This document shows positions 51,730 through 60,344 of a stretch of 64,000 nucleotides of DNA, piece by piece. The stretch is from JBLNCE01 sp050260415. GTDB taxonomy: Bacteria; Bacillota; UBA4882; JAAYXC01. The stretch is from contig JBLNCE010000150.1 of assembly GCA_050260415.1 (NCBI GenBank), positions 1 through 64,000 on the forward strand. Reading direction: 5' to 3'. The notes beneath the pieces were generated by a model, which saw nothing but the letters and a program-made list of their open reading frames with translations, did not search any database and was not told the origin of the DNA. A program made the translations under genes and the position numbers. Numbering within the stretch: the stretch's first letter is position 1; each line of letters starts with the position of its first letter.

Positions 51730-53178
51730 ATGTCGACAACCACTCCGCGGTACGGCCTGATCAAAAACGCGGTTACTGACTACCAGGACGACGCCATAGT
51801 CGCGAACCAGGCTGCCAACATGGAGAAAATCGAGCAGGAACTCGGCGAGCGGGAGGACGCGATGACTGCCCACCAGACGGCCGCCGAGCTCGCCCACCCG
51901 AACAGCAGCGTGACCGACGTCAAGATTGGGAACCGCACCATCGCGGACAACCAGGCGCCCGGCAGCGCTACCGGCTTGCTCAGTGTTCTCCTAAACGGGA
52001 TCGGATACATCATCAAGGCGATCACGGGCAAGGCCAATTGGTACACGGCACCGGCTATTAGCCTGGAGACATTGAGCATTCACAAGACGCGGCACCAGCC
52101 TGGCGGTGCTGACGCGCTTCCCACGGCTGCCCCGGCGGGTCTAGGTACGGCGGCGCAAGAGGGTGCGAGCACAAGTTTTGCGCGGGCCGATCACGTGCAC
52201 GCGGCACTTGACAGCACCAACCCTGCAGACGTGGGAACGGCAGCCGCTCCCGGATCTGCCACCGTGGCGGCCAGGAGGGATCATGTTCACAAACTCGGCG
52301 CTGGCTCGGCGACTGATACGGCTATCGGCAATAGGACAATCAGTGACGCTAGTGCTCCCACCGGAGACAGCGGGGCCATCACTACGCTTTTCGGTTGGCT
52401 CGCGTACATGATCAAAGCTATCACGGGTAAGAGCAATTGGCGGACGGCTCCGGCGATTAACCTGGAGAGTGTGAATGGGAAATTTGACGGCACCACGGGC
52501 CACAATCACGATGGAACGGCCGGCAAAGGTCCCAAGATCGGTTCTGGCGGACTTGCAAACGATGCGGCAACTGATACAATAATTGGTAATAGGACGATTG
52601 CGGATACATCGGCCCCGACCAGCGATACCGGGACACTGACGAACCTGTTTTCCTGGTTGGGGTATATGATCAAGGCTATCACGGGTAAAAGCAATTGGCG
52701 GATGGCGCCGGCGACTACCCTGGAAGCCGCCAGCACATTTGCACCGCCGGGCATGATTGCAGCGTTTGGGCGTGACACTGCTCCTGCAGGATGGCTGGAA
52801 TGCAACGGCACGGAGGTTTCCCGGACCACATACGCCGCGTTATTCGCTGCAATTGGCACGACGTTCGGTAATGGTGATGGTTCAACTACATTCAATCTGC
52901 CAGACTTACGTGGTGAGTTTATCCGTGGCTGGGATCACTTGCGCGGAATAGACCCTGCCCGGGCATTGGGCAGTGCGCAAAGTGATCAGCTAAAAAGCCA
53001 CACGCACAGTGTTGTCAAGGCAAATTACGACACTGGAACGAGCGGGGGTAGTGCTACAGGAATTGTACTAGATGAGCGTACCCCGCCTTACGATGTCAGT
53101 TTTCCATTCTTAAGTTCTACCGGGGGCACGGAGACCCGGCCGCGCAACGTCGCCTTGATGTATTGCATAAAATTCTAA
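51730..53178 (+). CDS. Tail fibre with collar domain
   Basis: A 482-residue fibre. The C-terminal 140 residues are a phage tail collar domain (GMIAAFGRDTAPAGWLECNG, FNLPDLRGEFIRGWD, VALMYCIKF). The shaft has three repeats of about 48 residues of the IGNRTIAD...AITGKSNW type and several H-x-H motifs (ADHVHA, RDHVHK, HNHDG) that may bind metal. It is a likely receptor-binding protein. ATG with GGAGGCGATCGC upstream. Confidence 0.87.
   Translation: MSTTTPRYGLIKNAVTDYQDDAIVANQAANMEKIEQELGEREDAMTAHQTAAELAHPNSSVTDVKIGNRTIADNQAPGSATGLLSVLLNGIGYIIKAITGKANWYTAPAISLETLSIHKTRHQPGGADALPTAAPAGLGTAAQEGASTSFARADHVHAALDSTNPADVGTAAAPGSATVAARRDHVHKLGAGSATDTAIGNRTISDASAPTGDSGAITTLFGWLAYMIKAITGKSNWRTAPAINLESVNGKFDGTTGHNHDGTAGKGPKIGSGGLANDAATDTIIGNRTIADTSAPTSDTGTLTNLFSWLGYMIKAITGKSNWRMAPATTLEAASTFAPPGMIAAFGRDTAPAGWLECNGTEVSRTTYAALFAAIGTTFGNGDGSTTFNLPDLRGEFIRGWDHLRGIDPARALGSAQSDQLKSHTHSVVKANYDTGTSGGSATGIVLDERTPPYDVSFPFLSSTGGTETRPRNVALMYCIKF
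51925..52725 (+). repeat. Three fibre-shaft repeats
   Basis: Coding repeats start near 51925, 52324 and 52582, each about 145 bp. Repeats 2 and 3 are closest (ATCACGGGTAA and AGCAATTGGCG shared). They could recombine and change fibre length. Confidence 0.75.
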
Positions 53179-53205
53179 GAAACTACAGGAGAAAGGGTGG
53201 TTTAT

Positions 53206-54222
53206 GTGAAGAGGGAATGGTTTCTATTATTGTTAGTCGCTTGCGTGACCCTTATCCCCATAGGGTGTTTTACATCTAAGATCAACCCACCCGACCCCAA
53301 CCCCAAATTAAAGAATGAGCTACCGCTCTTTACTGAGGGGATAACAGGGTCGCAGCTCTCAAGGACGGTAAACCCTGATCCATGTGACTATCGTTGGTTT
53401 AACATTATCCCCGGCTTCTGCAAGGACTATAACGATTGGGTAATCAATGTCGCTAACCCGTTGGCGGAGACCCTAAAGGCACTCCCGCTGGAGCAGACCA
53501 CAGTGCCGCTCATCGGCTCACGAACTGGCACGGTAAGTTTTAACGGAGATGTGACCGATCCGGTATATACGAGGAAAGTAGTACTTACTGAAACTGATGT
53601 GGAAGGTGCGCATAACTCGGTTGTTTTTATGACAAATGATGAAGGTACCAAATGGGATTTAATAATGCGCAACCCCCAAAACTGTTCAGCCACGGATGCA
53701 GGTAGGCTGATTGTTTATGAGGTTCGTTACCGATATTATGGCGATGATTCGCTTACAACACTTATGATGTATAATACCAATTCGTTTTTCGATGAGGCAT
53801 ATTGCCTGATAGACATCCGGGAAACGCTCAGCACAAAAAAGGCCAAGATTCTCCTGGGTTCAGTAGACGATCAATTAGATCGGGTCACATTGCATCTATT
53901 TCTAAGTGTTACCGATAAAACTACTATAAACAATAACATGACAGCCCGATTATTCCACAAAGATTTCTTGCCAATTGATAGTTGCCCCAATTACTTGGAC
54001 TTTATGGAAGAGCTACCGGACAGCCCGGGATTGATTAACGATGTGGACCATCTAAAGTATTATGCCATGACCGATCCTAATGCTCCCGAATATGACGGAT
54101 ACCCGCCGTTGGTATCCTTAGACTTTAGCGGAGTTGGCGCCAATGCTGAGATGTTTCTAACACTGCATATTGATAGCGATTTGAATAGTAACCTCGACGC
54201 AGTTTATCATATAACCGAGTAA
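53206..54222 (+). CDS. Phage-encoded lipoprotein (cargo gene)
   Basis: A 338-residue protein with a signal peptide and lipobox LIPIGC near residue 20, so it is probably lipid-anchored outside the membrane. No family recognised for the rest, which is beta-rich with scattered Cys. The gene is clearly more AT-rich than its neighbours and is followed by its own terminator, signs of a transferred lysogenic-conversion gene. A superinfection-exclusion role is possible but unproven. GTG at 53206, 5 nt after AAGGGTGG. Confidence 0.65.
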   Translation: MKREWFLLLLVACVTLIPIGCFTSKINPPDPNPKLKNELPLFTEGITGSQLSRTVNPDPCDYRWFNIIPGFCKDYNDWVINVANPLAETLKALPLEQTTVPLIGSRTGTVSFNGDVTDPVYTRKVVLTETDVEGAHNSVVFMTNDEGTKWDLIMRNPQNCSATDAGRLIVYEVRYRYYGDDSLTTLMMYNTNSFFDEAYCLIDIRETLSTKKAKILLGSVDDQLDRVTLHLFLSVTDKTTINNNMTARLFHKDFLPIDSCPNYLDFMEELPDSPGLINDVDHLKYYAMTDPNAPEYDGYPPLVSLDFSGVGANAEMFLTLHIDSDLNSNLDAVYHITE

Positions 54223-54254
54223 TCGAGTCCATCCAGAGATGATAATTCACTCCA

Positions 54255-54287
54255 ACAGCCCGCACAACGCGGGCTGTACTATTATTT
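54255..54287 (+). terminator. Terminator after lipoprotein gene
   Basis: Perfect 9-bp stem ACAGCCCGC/GCGGGCTGT with loop ACAAC, then ACTATTATTTT. The T tract is interrupted, but the stem is strong. Confidence 0.75.
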
Positions 54288-54304
54288 TCGGAGGTGATTG
54301 GCGC

Positions 54305-54586
54305 ATGAACGAGCAGACAGAGGCCGCAATCGTCGAAATGCTTGGGGTCATGCAGCGCGATCTGGGCGAATTGAAAGGCCAGACGAGTCAAATTCTGGTG
54401 CAGGCCAAACGGACGAACGGCGCCGTATTGGACCACGAGCGGCGGCTGCACGAGCTTGAAACCGCCAGCGCTAAAGCCTCCGGTGCAAAGTCGGTCAGAC
54501 ATTCCATCGCGGAAAAAGCTTGGTCCGTATGCGAGAAGCTCGCAATCTTGCTCTGTGGAATCTTTGCGGGGAGATGGTTCAATTGA
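54305..54586 (+). CDS. XhlA-like holin-associated protein
   Basis: A 93-residue protein with an N-terminal coiled coil (MQRDLGELKGQTSQILVQAK) and a C-terminal hydrophobic segment (KLAILLCGIFAGRWF), the layout of haemolysin XhlA proteins in Bacillota lysis cassettes. GGAGG 10 nt before the ATG. Overlaps the amidase gene by 4 nt. Confidence 0.72.
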   Translation: MNEQTEAAIVEMLGVMQRDLGELKGQTSQILVQAKRTNGAVLDHERRLHELETASAKASGAKSVRHSIAEKAWSVCEKLAILLCGIFAGRWFN

Positions 54587-55179
54587 CCGTGCGTAAATTT
54601 TCCGTCTTGACCTTGGCCGAGTTCGACGCCTGGCTGAATGAGCAGAAAGTTTCCAGGACGATCAAGCTCGTTCAGAATCACCATACCTGGTGCCCATCAT
54701 ATAAGCACTTCACAGGCCAAAACCACTCCCGGCTCCTGCTCAGCATGGAGGCATCGCATCTCGAACGCGGATTCGCGGAGATCGGGCAGAACCTGACGAT
54801 CTTCCCCGACGGGCGGATCGCCATCTGCCGCGCAATCAATAGGATCCCCGCAGGCATCAAGGGCGCCAATGCAAACGGGATCTGCATTGAATGCATCGGT
54901 AACTTTGACGCCGGCGGAGATGTCATGAGCCATGAGCAACGAGATGCCATCCTAGACGTGAATGCCTTGTTGTGCAAACGGTTTGGGCTGGTACCGTCCA
55001 CGGCCACTATTGTCTACCACGCTTGGTACAATCTCACCACAGGTGAGAGGGACAACGATGAAGGGCGAACCGACAATCAGCACAAAACCTGCCCGGGCAC
55101 GGCATGGTTCGGTGGTAATTCGGCGGATGCCGCGCGGGCGCATTTTATTCCCGAAGTTATCAACAGGGGAAGGAGGTAG
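54583..55179 (+). CDS. Endolysin (N-acetylmuramoyl-L-alanine amidase)
   Basis: A 198-residue amidase_2/PGRP enzyme that cuts peptidoglycan at lysis. Zinc ligands are visible: His in VQNHHTWCPS, His in IVYHAWYN and Cys in KTCPG. FPDGRIAICRAINRIPAG and IECIGNF fit the family. The TTG at 54583 lies 9 nt after GGGGAG. No separate wall-binding domain is present. Confidence 0.9.
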   Translation: MTVRKFSVLTLAEFDAWLNEQKVSRTIKLVQNHHTWCPSYKHFTGQNHSRLLLSMEASHLERGFAEIGQNLTIFPDGRIAICRAINRIPAGIKGANANGICIECIGNFDAGGDVMSHEQRDAILDVNALLCKRFGLVPSTATIVYHAWYNLTTGERDNDEGRTDNQHKTCPGTAWFGGNSADAARAHFIPEVINRGRR

Positions 55180-55187
55180 AAACGAGC

Positions 55188-55469
55188 ATGCAGGAGCAGA
55201 TCACACTACTTGATGCCGGCCTGGTCGGCCTCGTGGTCGCGGCTACGGAGGCGGTCAAACGGCTAGTGTGGGTACCGGCGCGATTCGTCCCGGTCATCCC
55301 GATCCTCGTCGGCTGGATCTTGGCGATCCCCGCGGTGATCGTCGCGCGCGGCCGCGTGCCGCCTTTGGCGGTGTTTGTCGCCCAGGTATTTCTGGAGGGG
55401 CTGAAGATCGCGGCCGTCGCCATGGCCGCATTCAAGATCACCCATACGACGATCAAAGGAGGTAAATGA
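55188..55469 (+). CDS. Phage holin
   Basis: A 93-residue protein with three hydrophobic segments (about residues 8-22, 33-52 and 60-80), typical of small phage holins that perforate the membrane to release the endolysin. ATG with AGGAGG upstream; ends in ATGATG with the next gene. Confidence 0.75.
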   Translation: MQEQITLLDAGLVGLVVAATEAVKRLVWVPARFVPVIPILVGWILAIPAVIVARGRVPPLAVFVAQVFLEGLKIAAVAMAAFKITHTTIKGGK

Positions 55470-56197
55470 TGCTGTCCACGCGTGTGACGAAATGGGCGGT
55501 TGCCCTGATCGTTCTGGCCATTGCCGTCCTGCTGCTCCTGGGCGGTCTCCGGTGGGCGGGCGCGGCGATCGGGACCCTGGTTCTCGGTTGGCTGGCACGG
55601 AACCGGGGGCGCCCCGGTGCAGCCGTTCAGCATGCTGCTACGACAGCCCAGGGCGTCAAACAAGGGCAAGCTGCTGATGCTAAAGTGCAGCAGTCCCTCA
55701 ATGCACAGGCGGACGCCTTAAGGGAACGCCAGAAGAAACGGAAGGGCCTGGCCGGGCTTCTACTATTCATTTTCCCCCTGATCGTTTTCCTGGCCGCCCC
55801 CGTTACCCTGGCGGCGCCGGCCGCGCCGGATTGGCAGGAACTCTACAAGGCGGCCGAGGCGGATCTCGACCAGGCGCTCGCCATTATTGATGCGCAGCGG
55901 GCTCTCCTGGCCGAGAAGGACGCGCGGATCGGCGCGCTCCTCACCGAGATTGATACGTTGGCGGCTGAGTTGGTCACGACGGCGGCCGCGAAAGACGCTC
56001 TAATTGCTGCGCAGGCGGCGCAGATCGCGGACCTTCAGCGGCCAAGGTGGGGAGTTGGAGTAGGGGCCGAAGTCGGCCTTGACGGGCAGCCGGACTATTC
56101 TCTCCGGTTGATTCGAGCCGGGCCTCTGTTGGGGCTTTCGGGGGAGTATGCAATACGCGAGCATGAGTTTCGCGGGGGATTCATCGTGTTCTGGTAA
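55466..56197 (+). CDS. Two-TM coiled-coil lysis-cassette protein
   Basis: A 243-residue protein with a membrane segment at residues 10-40, a second hydrophobic or signal-like segment at about 95-120, and a coiled coil (about 125-190, ALIAAQAAQIADLQRP), then a small beta-rich end. Its place after the holin suggests a spanin-like or accessory holin role, which is inference. AAAGGAGG 3-6 nt before the ATG. Confidence 0.6.
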   Translation: MMLSTRVTKWAVALIVLAIAVLLLLGGLRWAGAAIGTLVLGWLARNRGRPGAAVQHAATTAQGVKQGQAADAKVQQSLNAQADALRERQKKRKGLAGLLLFIFPLIVFLAAPVTLAAPAAPDWQELYKAAEADLDQALAIIDAQRALLAEKDARIGALLTEIDTLAAELVTTAAAKDALIAAQAAQIADLQRPRWGVGVGAEVGLDGQPDYSLRLIRAGPLLGLSGEYAIREHEFRGGFIVFW

Positions 56198-56215
56198 CGG
56201 AACAATTACCTAAAT

Positions 56216-56246
56216 AAAAGGGCGGGGATTATACCCCGCCCTTTTT
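56216..56246. terminator. Bidirectional terminator
   Basis: AAAAGGGCGGGG-ATTATA-CCCCGCCCTTTTT: strong stem with A and T runs on both sides. It ends the late operon and also the minus-strand nuclease gene. Confidence 0.92.
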
Positions 56247-56250
56247 ATTA

Positions 56251-56928
56251 TCACCTTGGTGGACTACAGACGCTACATGGCGTATAGCCACGCGCCTTGG
56301 CGTCCTTCAAACTGATTGCAATGCTACTCTTCGACAGATAACGACATCCTGCACGGTGGTATTTTGCGCCCGTCTTTGTGATGTAGACAATGACATTTAC
56401 GGTCGATGGTGGAGGTGATGGTGATGGCTTAATAACTACGGGCGTAGATGCCGGCACTGGTATTCCCCAAAGACCCCGTTTGCTCTCCCGAGCCTCTGTC
56501 TGAAATCGGGTGAAGAAATCGACATATTTCACGTTTGGGGGAATCGTGAGTAATTGGGCGTATCCGCCTATGAGCAACCGCGCATTGAACAGGCGTCCGC
56601 GCACCTCATTCACATCACGCTCTTGGACATCCCTCTCTAAGAAGACCTGCGTTCCTTCAAGGTTCGCCTTTGTGAAATTCGAGGCCTCTGGGCCATAGAG
56701 CTGAACAACCTTGGTAGGGTCGACCGTCTCCGGAGTGTCTACTCCGATGAGCCGCACGGTTTCATCCCGACCGTCGAGAGTGATCAGGGAAGCATGGAAT
56801 GTGTCTCCATCAACAACCCGGGTGACCAAGACCGGAGTAAACTGATTTTGTTCTGCGGCCGCAATCCCCGCAACCAACATGGCGCCAATCGCCAATAGGG
56901 CTAGGTATATGCGGATTGGCCTCTTCAT
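56251..56928 (-). CDS. Secreted thermonuclease (SNase family)
   Basis: A 225-residue staphylococcal-nuclease-like protein with a signal peptide (IYLALLAIGAMLVAGIAAA). VTRVVDGDTFHASL, VRLIGVDTPET and GRLFNARLLI carry the active-site Asp, Arg and Glu equivalents. The C-terminal module KYHRAGCRYLSKS with CSVCSPP is a small metal-binding tail seen in many secreted nucleases. It lies against the late genes in opposite orientation, a typical cargo position. ATG behind AAGGAGGGTCGTTC. Confidence 0.9.
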   Translation of the reverse strand: MKRPIRIYLALLAIGAMLVAGIAAAEQNQFTPVLVTRVVDGDTFHASLITLDGRDETVRLIGVDTPETVDPTKVVQLYGPEASNFTKANLEGTQVFLERDVQERDVNEVRGRLFNARLLIGGYAQLLTIPPNVKYVDFFTRFQTEARESKRGLWGIPVPASTPVVIKPSPSPPPSTVNVIVYITKTGAKYHRAGCRYLSKSSIAISLKDAKARGYTPCSVCSPPR

Positions 56929-57000
56929 GAACGACCCTCCTTAGGCATAAATTTCATTTGTCAAATACTACACAAGATATTGATTTCCTTTTGATGGGAT

Positions 57001-57026
57001 AAAAAAGGCGGGAAACGAATCCCGCC
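57001..57026 (-). terminator. Terminator of right-arm minus operon
   Basis: On the minus strand GGCGGG-ATTCGTTT-CCCGCC is followed by TTTTTT. It marks the end of the operon that starts near 62630. Confidence 0.85.
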
Positions 57027-57042
57027 CTTCTCTTTGAGTGAA

Positions 57043-57131
57043 CTATTTGGTGAACTCCTTCAGGTCCGTAGGCTCCAACTGAATGTTCTTGGCTGAGCCT
57101 ATCAGATGGCAGGATACATTACCGCCCCCAT
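57043..57131 (-). pseudogene. Small gene broken by a one-base change in a G run
   Basis: An ATG with GGAGGG 7 nt upstream reads only nine codons, but adding one G to the run of five right after the ATG opens a 29-residue frame: GGGNVSCHLIGSAKNIQLEP, then TDLKEFTK, ending just before the operon terminator. Either a real frameshift, a phase-variable G run or a sequencing error. Confidence 0.45.
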
Positions 57132-57143
57132 GTGCGGACCCTC

Positions 57144-58604
57144 CTAGAAGTTTTCGGTGCCCGTGGCGGCCGCCGGCGTTTCCTGCGGATACGGGATTCT
57201 CATTACCCTGCGTACCTCCCGGACGAGCTCCTTGCCCTTCAACGTTGGCGGAGCCGCGGTGGTGATGCTCCCGGGTTCCCCATACCAGAACCGGGGATTC
57301 TTGCCGCCCTTATACTCCTGGTGCATACCGCCCGGGACGGAACCGCCGCCCTGATCGCCGAACTCCTCGCGGATCTGATCGAGGATCTGCTCATCCGTCG
57401 CTCCAGTCTCTCTCAGCGCCGCCCAGCGCTCTTTTGCCCCCGCGGTCATATGAAGAGCGCACCGCAGGCCTTCATCATATTCCTTGCCATCCTCCGCTAG
57501 CGCGGTTTCCTGTTCTCTGGTCTGTTCTTTTTCGGCCCTGTAGGCATCCACGGCGGCCTGGACGATGGGAAGCAACTTGGGCTTTTCGGCTTCGAGCGCG
57601 GCGGCGTAATCCGCGCCCTCGTTATCGCCGGGATAATACTCCATGAAAACCCATTCCGCAAGGGCGACGGCATCGTCCGCGTCATCCGGATATTCATCCA
57701 TGGCCTTCCGGGTCAGCCTGGTAACTCTCTGCTCGTATGTTTCCTCGGGCTTTTCCTCCCCCGCCTCCTTGGCCGCCAGGCGCGCATAGATCAGTTCGAC
57801 CTCCTGGCGGACCATGGTGCGCTCCTCGTCCGTGGGTTCATCGGGGAACAGGTCGCCATCGGCCAGGATGGTCTCGACCAGGTTGTCGATTTCCGGCCGC
57901 GGCTCGATGCCGGCCAGAAGTTCCTCGGCTTTCTGGCGAACTTCCTGGCGGAATTGTTCCGCCCAAAACCGCTCGGCGGCCTGTTCGACCAGCGGCCGGA
58001 CCTTGGCCTCAAATTCGTCCTGCTCCCCTTCCTTCTGGTACCCGCCCACGGCCACCAAAACCGCCGCGAACAACTCGTCATCGGTGAGATCCTTCTCTCC
58101 CAGGGCCGTGAAGGTCTCCATTTCGACCAGGGCGCCGAAGGCGTCTTCCCTAATTCCGGCCAGGGCCCGCAAGACATAAGGCCGGGCCTTCTCGGATAGT
58201 TCCTCGACATTCCCGTCTTTGACCGGCCAGACGGTCGTGGCCACCCTCCGGATCAGTTCATCGAGGGGGACTTGAGGCTCTTTCTCATGCATGCTGGTGG
58301 CGATCCGGGCGACATAGTCCCGCAGGCGTTCCTCGGTCATGAGAGGTGCGCGGGGCGGCTCCTCCTGGCGGTTGGCAGCGGCGAACACGCCGCCTAATTC
58401 ATCGTCCTCACGGATCTTGAACGTGTACTCCTCGCCCTCGAGGTACCGGTCGGCCACCTCCCGCGAAGTGGTCTTAATCTTCGCGCCGATCTCGATCCCG
58501 TTGCCGGAAGAAACGGCGCGCCTGAACCTAATCGTAAAAGTGATTTCCCCTTCGCCGTTTTCCGACGATGATTTCGCGATACACCGAAACCGCATATCTG
58601 CCAT
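57144..58604 (-). CDS. Large acidic protein of unknown function
   Basis: A 486-residue, strongly acidic protein with many Glu and Ala helices. The first 80 residues are beta-rich (FRCIAKSSSENGEGEITFTI) and may be a separate domain. The rest is mostly helical and has no motif I recognise. AGGAGG precedes the ATG by about 10 nt. It is the longest gene of the right-arm minus operon and could be a structural or inhibitor protein. Confidence 0.65.
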   Translation of the reverse strand: MADMRFRCIAKSSSENGEGEITFTIRFRRAVSSGNGIEIGAKIKTTSREVADRYLEGEEYTFKIREDDELGGVFAAANRQEEPPRAPLMTEERLRDYVARIATSMHEKEPQVPLDELIRRVATTVWPVKDGNVEELSEKARPYVLRALAGIREDAFGALVEMETFTALGEKDLTDDELFAAVLVAVGGYQKEGEQDEFEAKVRPLVEQAAERFWAEQFRQEVRQKAEELLAGIEPRPEIDNLVETILADGDLFPDEPTDEERTMVRQEVELIYARLAAKEAGEEKPEETYEQRVTRLTRKAMDEYPDDADDAVALAEWVFMEYYPGDNEGADYAAALEAEKPKLLPIVQAAVDAYRAEKEQTREQETALAEDGKEYDEGLRCALHMTAGAKERWAALRETGATDEQILDQIREEFGDQGGGSVPGGMHQEYKGGKNPRFWYGEPGSITTAAPPTLKGKELVREVRRVMRIPYPQETPAAATGTENF

Positions 58605-58617
58605 GCTCTGATACCTC

Positions 58618-58830
58618 CTACCATCCTAATTCTTCGAGCTTCCACTCTTCGATACCGATGGTCACCTCCTCTCCTTCCTCAAGCGAATCCGGATCGTCAA
58701 TCAAGCTCTTGGGTACCCACCGGCGATCGCCGTTCACCTCCAATAGGGCAGCCCGGGCGGTCATGCTAATCACCCGGGCAGTCACGTCGATGTAGTCTTG
58801 GCCTTCGCCGTCGAAGTCGTACATGCCCAT
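58618..58830 (-). CDS. Small beta-rich protein
   Basis: A 70-residue protein (YIDVTARVISMTARAALLEV then GDRRWVPKSLIDD). It looks like a small OB- or SH3-like fold. AAGGTGAAGG precedes the ATG; ATG at 58824 is also possible. Function unknown. Confidence 0.6.
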   Translation of the reverse strand: MGMYDFDGEGQDYIDVTARVISMTARAALLEVNGDRRWVPKSLIDDPDSLEEGEEVTIGIEEWKLEELGW

Positions 58831-58834
58831 TCCT

Positions 58835-59158
58835 TCACCTTGCCGCTCTGGCCGCGGCCGCTTCCCGGGAGAGCATCTCCTTGCGCGCCGCCAAGAATTT
58901 CGTCTTATCCTTGGGCATGAAATCCGGAAGTATGTTGCACCCGCATTCAGTGCAAAGAACAACAGGCGGCGCGTCAGGCCAAGGGTGCGTGACTAACCGT
59001 CTGCTTCCGCAATAGCGGCAGATCACTTCGATCTTCCAATAGTGCTCTGGGCATACGGCCAAGATTCGCGCGTTCGGCGCGGGCTCCTTGGTGAGTAAAC
59101 AGGCGCCAGCACAGAGAATAAGGAAAACAAACAGGATGACGGTCATGATAGTGGCCAC
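58835..59158 (-). CDS. Membrane-anchored zinc-ribbon protein
   Basis: A 107-residue protein with one N-terminal membrane helix (MTVILFVFLILCAGACLL) and a zinc ribbon CRYCGSRR with CTECGC. GTG start with AGGAGG 8 nt upstream. Function unknown. Confidence 0.62.
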   Translation of the reverse strand: MATIMTVILFVFLILCAGACLLTKEPAPNARILAVCPEHYWKIEVICRYCGSRRLVTHPWPDAPPVVLCTECGCNILPDFMPKDKTKFLAARKEMLSREAAAARAAR

Positions 59159-59161
59159 TAC

Positions 59162-59689
59162 TTAACCCTCCTTTGCCAGGGCTAAATCGCCCAGAATCGC
59201 GGCCTGATTGAGAGTCACCCGCTCGACGATGACCAGGGCGCCAGGCGCGTCCAGACCGGGGATAACGCCGGTATAAACCTTGCTGATCTGCCCATCCACC
59301 ACCTGGTTGTCATCATGCCATATGACATTCTTAAGGGCATCCTCGGTACTCCGCAGGAGTTTGGTCCGGTCGGGCTTTTTTGTGTGCAACGCAGGCGCGT
59401 TGGCTTTGAGCTGGCCGTTGGTGCGGTAGTGATCCCGTGGCCGTGGCATCACGAAGATGACCGATAACCGGAGAGGCCCGTCGAATATCATGCCATGATG
59501 ACGCAATAAGGCTTGGTGGCCGGCTAGGCAGACCACCGATCTCCAGTCCTTGTTGCGCTTGTCGGCGTCATCGACCAGGATGGCCCGACCGGTCTTTTTG
59601 CTGACGCCGACGAACTTTTTTGACCCACCAGGAGCCGGGAGGCCGGGGACGAAGAACTTGAGTGTCTCCAGTACGGTCAACGGGAGCAC
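59162..59689 (-). CDS. RusA-family Holliday junction resolvase
   Basis: A 175-residue RusA-like endonuclease. FFVPGLPAPGGSKKF at the start, KKPDRTKLLRSTEDALKNVI and HDDNQVVDGQISK carry the acidic active site and the DD pair of the family. It would resolve recombination or packaging intermediates. GTG start with GGAGG 7 nt upstream, overlapping the previous gene. Confidence 0.83.
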   Translation of the reverse strand: MLPLTVLETLKFFVPGLPAPGGSKKFVGVSKKTGRAILVDDADKRNKDWRSVVCLAGHQALLRHHGMIFDGPLRLSVIFVMPRPRDHYRTNGQLKANAPALHTKKPDRTKLLRSTEDALKNVIWHDDNQVVDGQISKVYTGVIPGLDAPGALVIVERVTLNQAAILGDLALAKEG

Positions 59690-59859
59690 GGGCAGTCCTC
59701 CTTCCCCTTAGCCTCAGCTGCCAACACCCTCTGGCGCAATGCCAAGAGGATCTGTGCGCCCCTGCGGGCGTCTTCGCGGGTGAATCCGGCTTTACTGGTG
59801 AGTTGCCGAGTCAGTTCCTTGCGCGTGTCATTCTCACCAATGTCAATGATGGTCAACAC
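59677..59859 (-). CDS. Small helical protein
   Basis: A 60-residue protein (TRKELTRQLTSKAGFTREDA) with no recognised family. GTG start with GAGGTGATC upstream. It overlaps the RusA gene by 13 nt. Confidence 0.55.
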   Translation of the reverse strand: MLTIIDIGENDTRKELTRQLTSKAGFTREDARRGAQILLALRQRVLAAEAKGKEDCPCSR

Positions 59860-59862
59860 AGA

Positions 59863-60051
59863 TCACCTCTTCCTGTTCCGCCGCCGGGAGTCTCGTTCCA
59901 TGAGCCGGCGTCTTTTTTTCTTGGTCTTTGCCTCTTTTGGTGGTCTTCTCGACCGGTGGCGAAACCTTGTGCGTCCCTGCCAGGGTTGGCGGCACGGCAT
60001 AGGATCCCAATCTGGTACGTCCAGCCGAGGCGGGATCGGGATGACGATCAT
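59863..60051 (-). CDS. Small basic protein
   Basis: A 62-residue, very basic Pro- and Arg-rich protein. ATG overlaps the upstream stop by ATGA and its own stop lies 3 nt before the next start, so it fits the operon. Probably nucleic-acid-binding if real. Confidence 0.5.
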   Translation of the reverse strand: MIVIPIPPRLDVPDWDPMPCRQPWQGRTRFRHRSRRPPKEAKTKKKRRRLMERDSRRRNRKR

Positions 60052-60344
60052 TGTCGATCACCATCCCGCTTTGTTTCGTCAAGAAACCTCTTCAGACGAC
60101 AGTCAGGTAGATGTCCGTAGGCCGTAAACCGCCCGCATATCTCACATGCCAAACCACCAGGCCCGTCTATCCATTCAAGCTTAGTGAGTAGCTCGCGGGC
60201 CTCTTTGACCAAACGGGTCAGCACCTTGACGCCGGTTTCGTCCATCAGGGCGCCAAGAGAATCTATAGGTTCGTTTGGGCCGAGGAGCAACGCATCGGCG
60301 CGCCGCTTAAATTCTCGAATCTCCGTCTCCGTCACGATCATCAC
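60048..60344 (-). CDS. Small zinc-finger protein
   Basis: A 98-residue protein with a helical N-terminal part and CEICGRFTAYGHLPDCRLKR, a C-x2-C-x10-C group. GGAGGTGATG precedes the ATG. Function unknown. Confidence 0.62.
   Translation of the reverse strand: MMIVTETEIREFKRRADALLLGPNEPIDSLGALMDETGVKVLTRLVKEARELLTKLEWIDGPGGLACEICGRFTAYGHLPDCRLKRFLDETKRDGDRQ

Noticed and set aside
51925..52725. Diversity-generating retroelement target
   Set aside because: No reverse transcriptase or template repeat is seen; these are ordinary fibre repeats.
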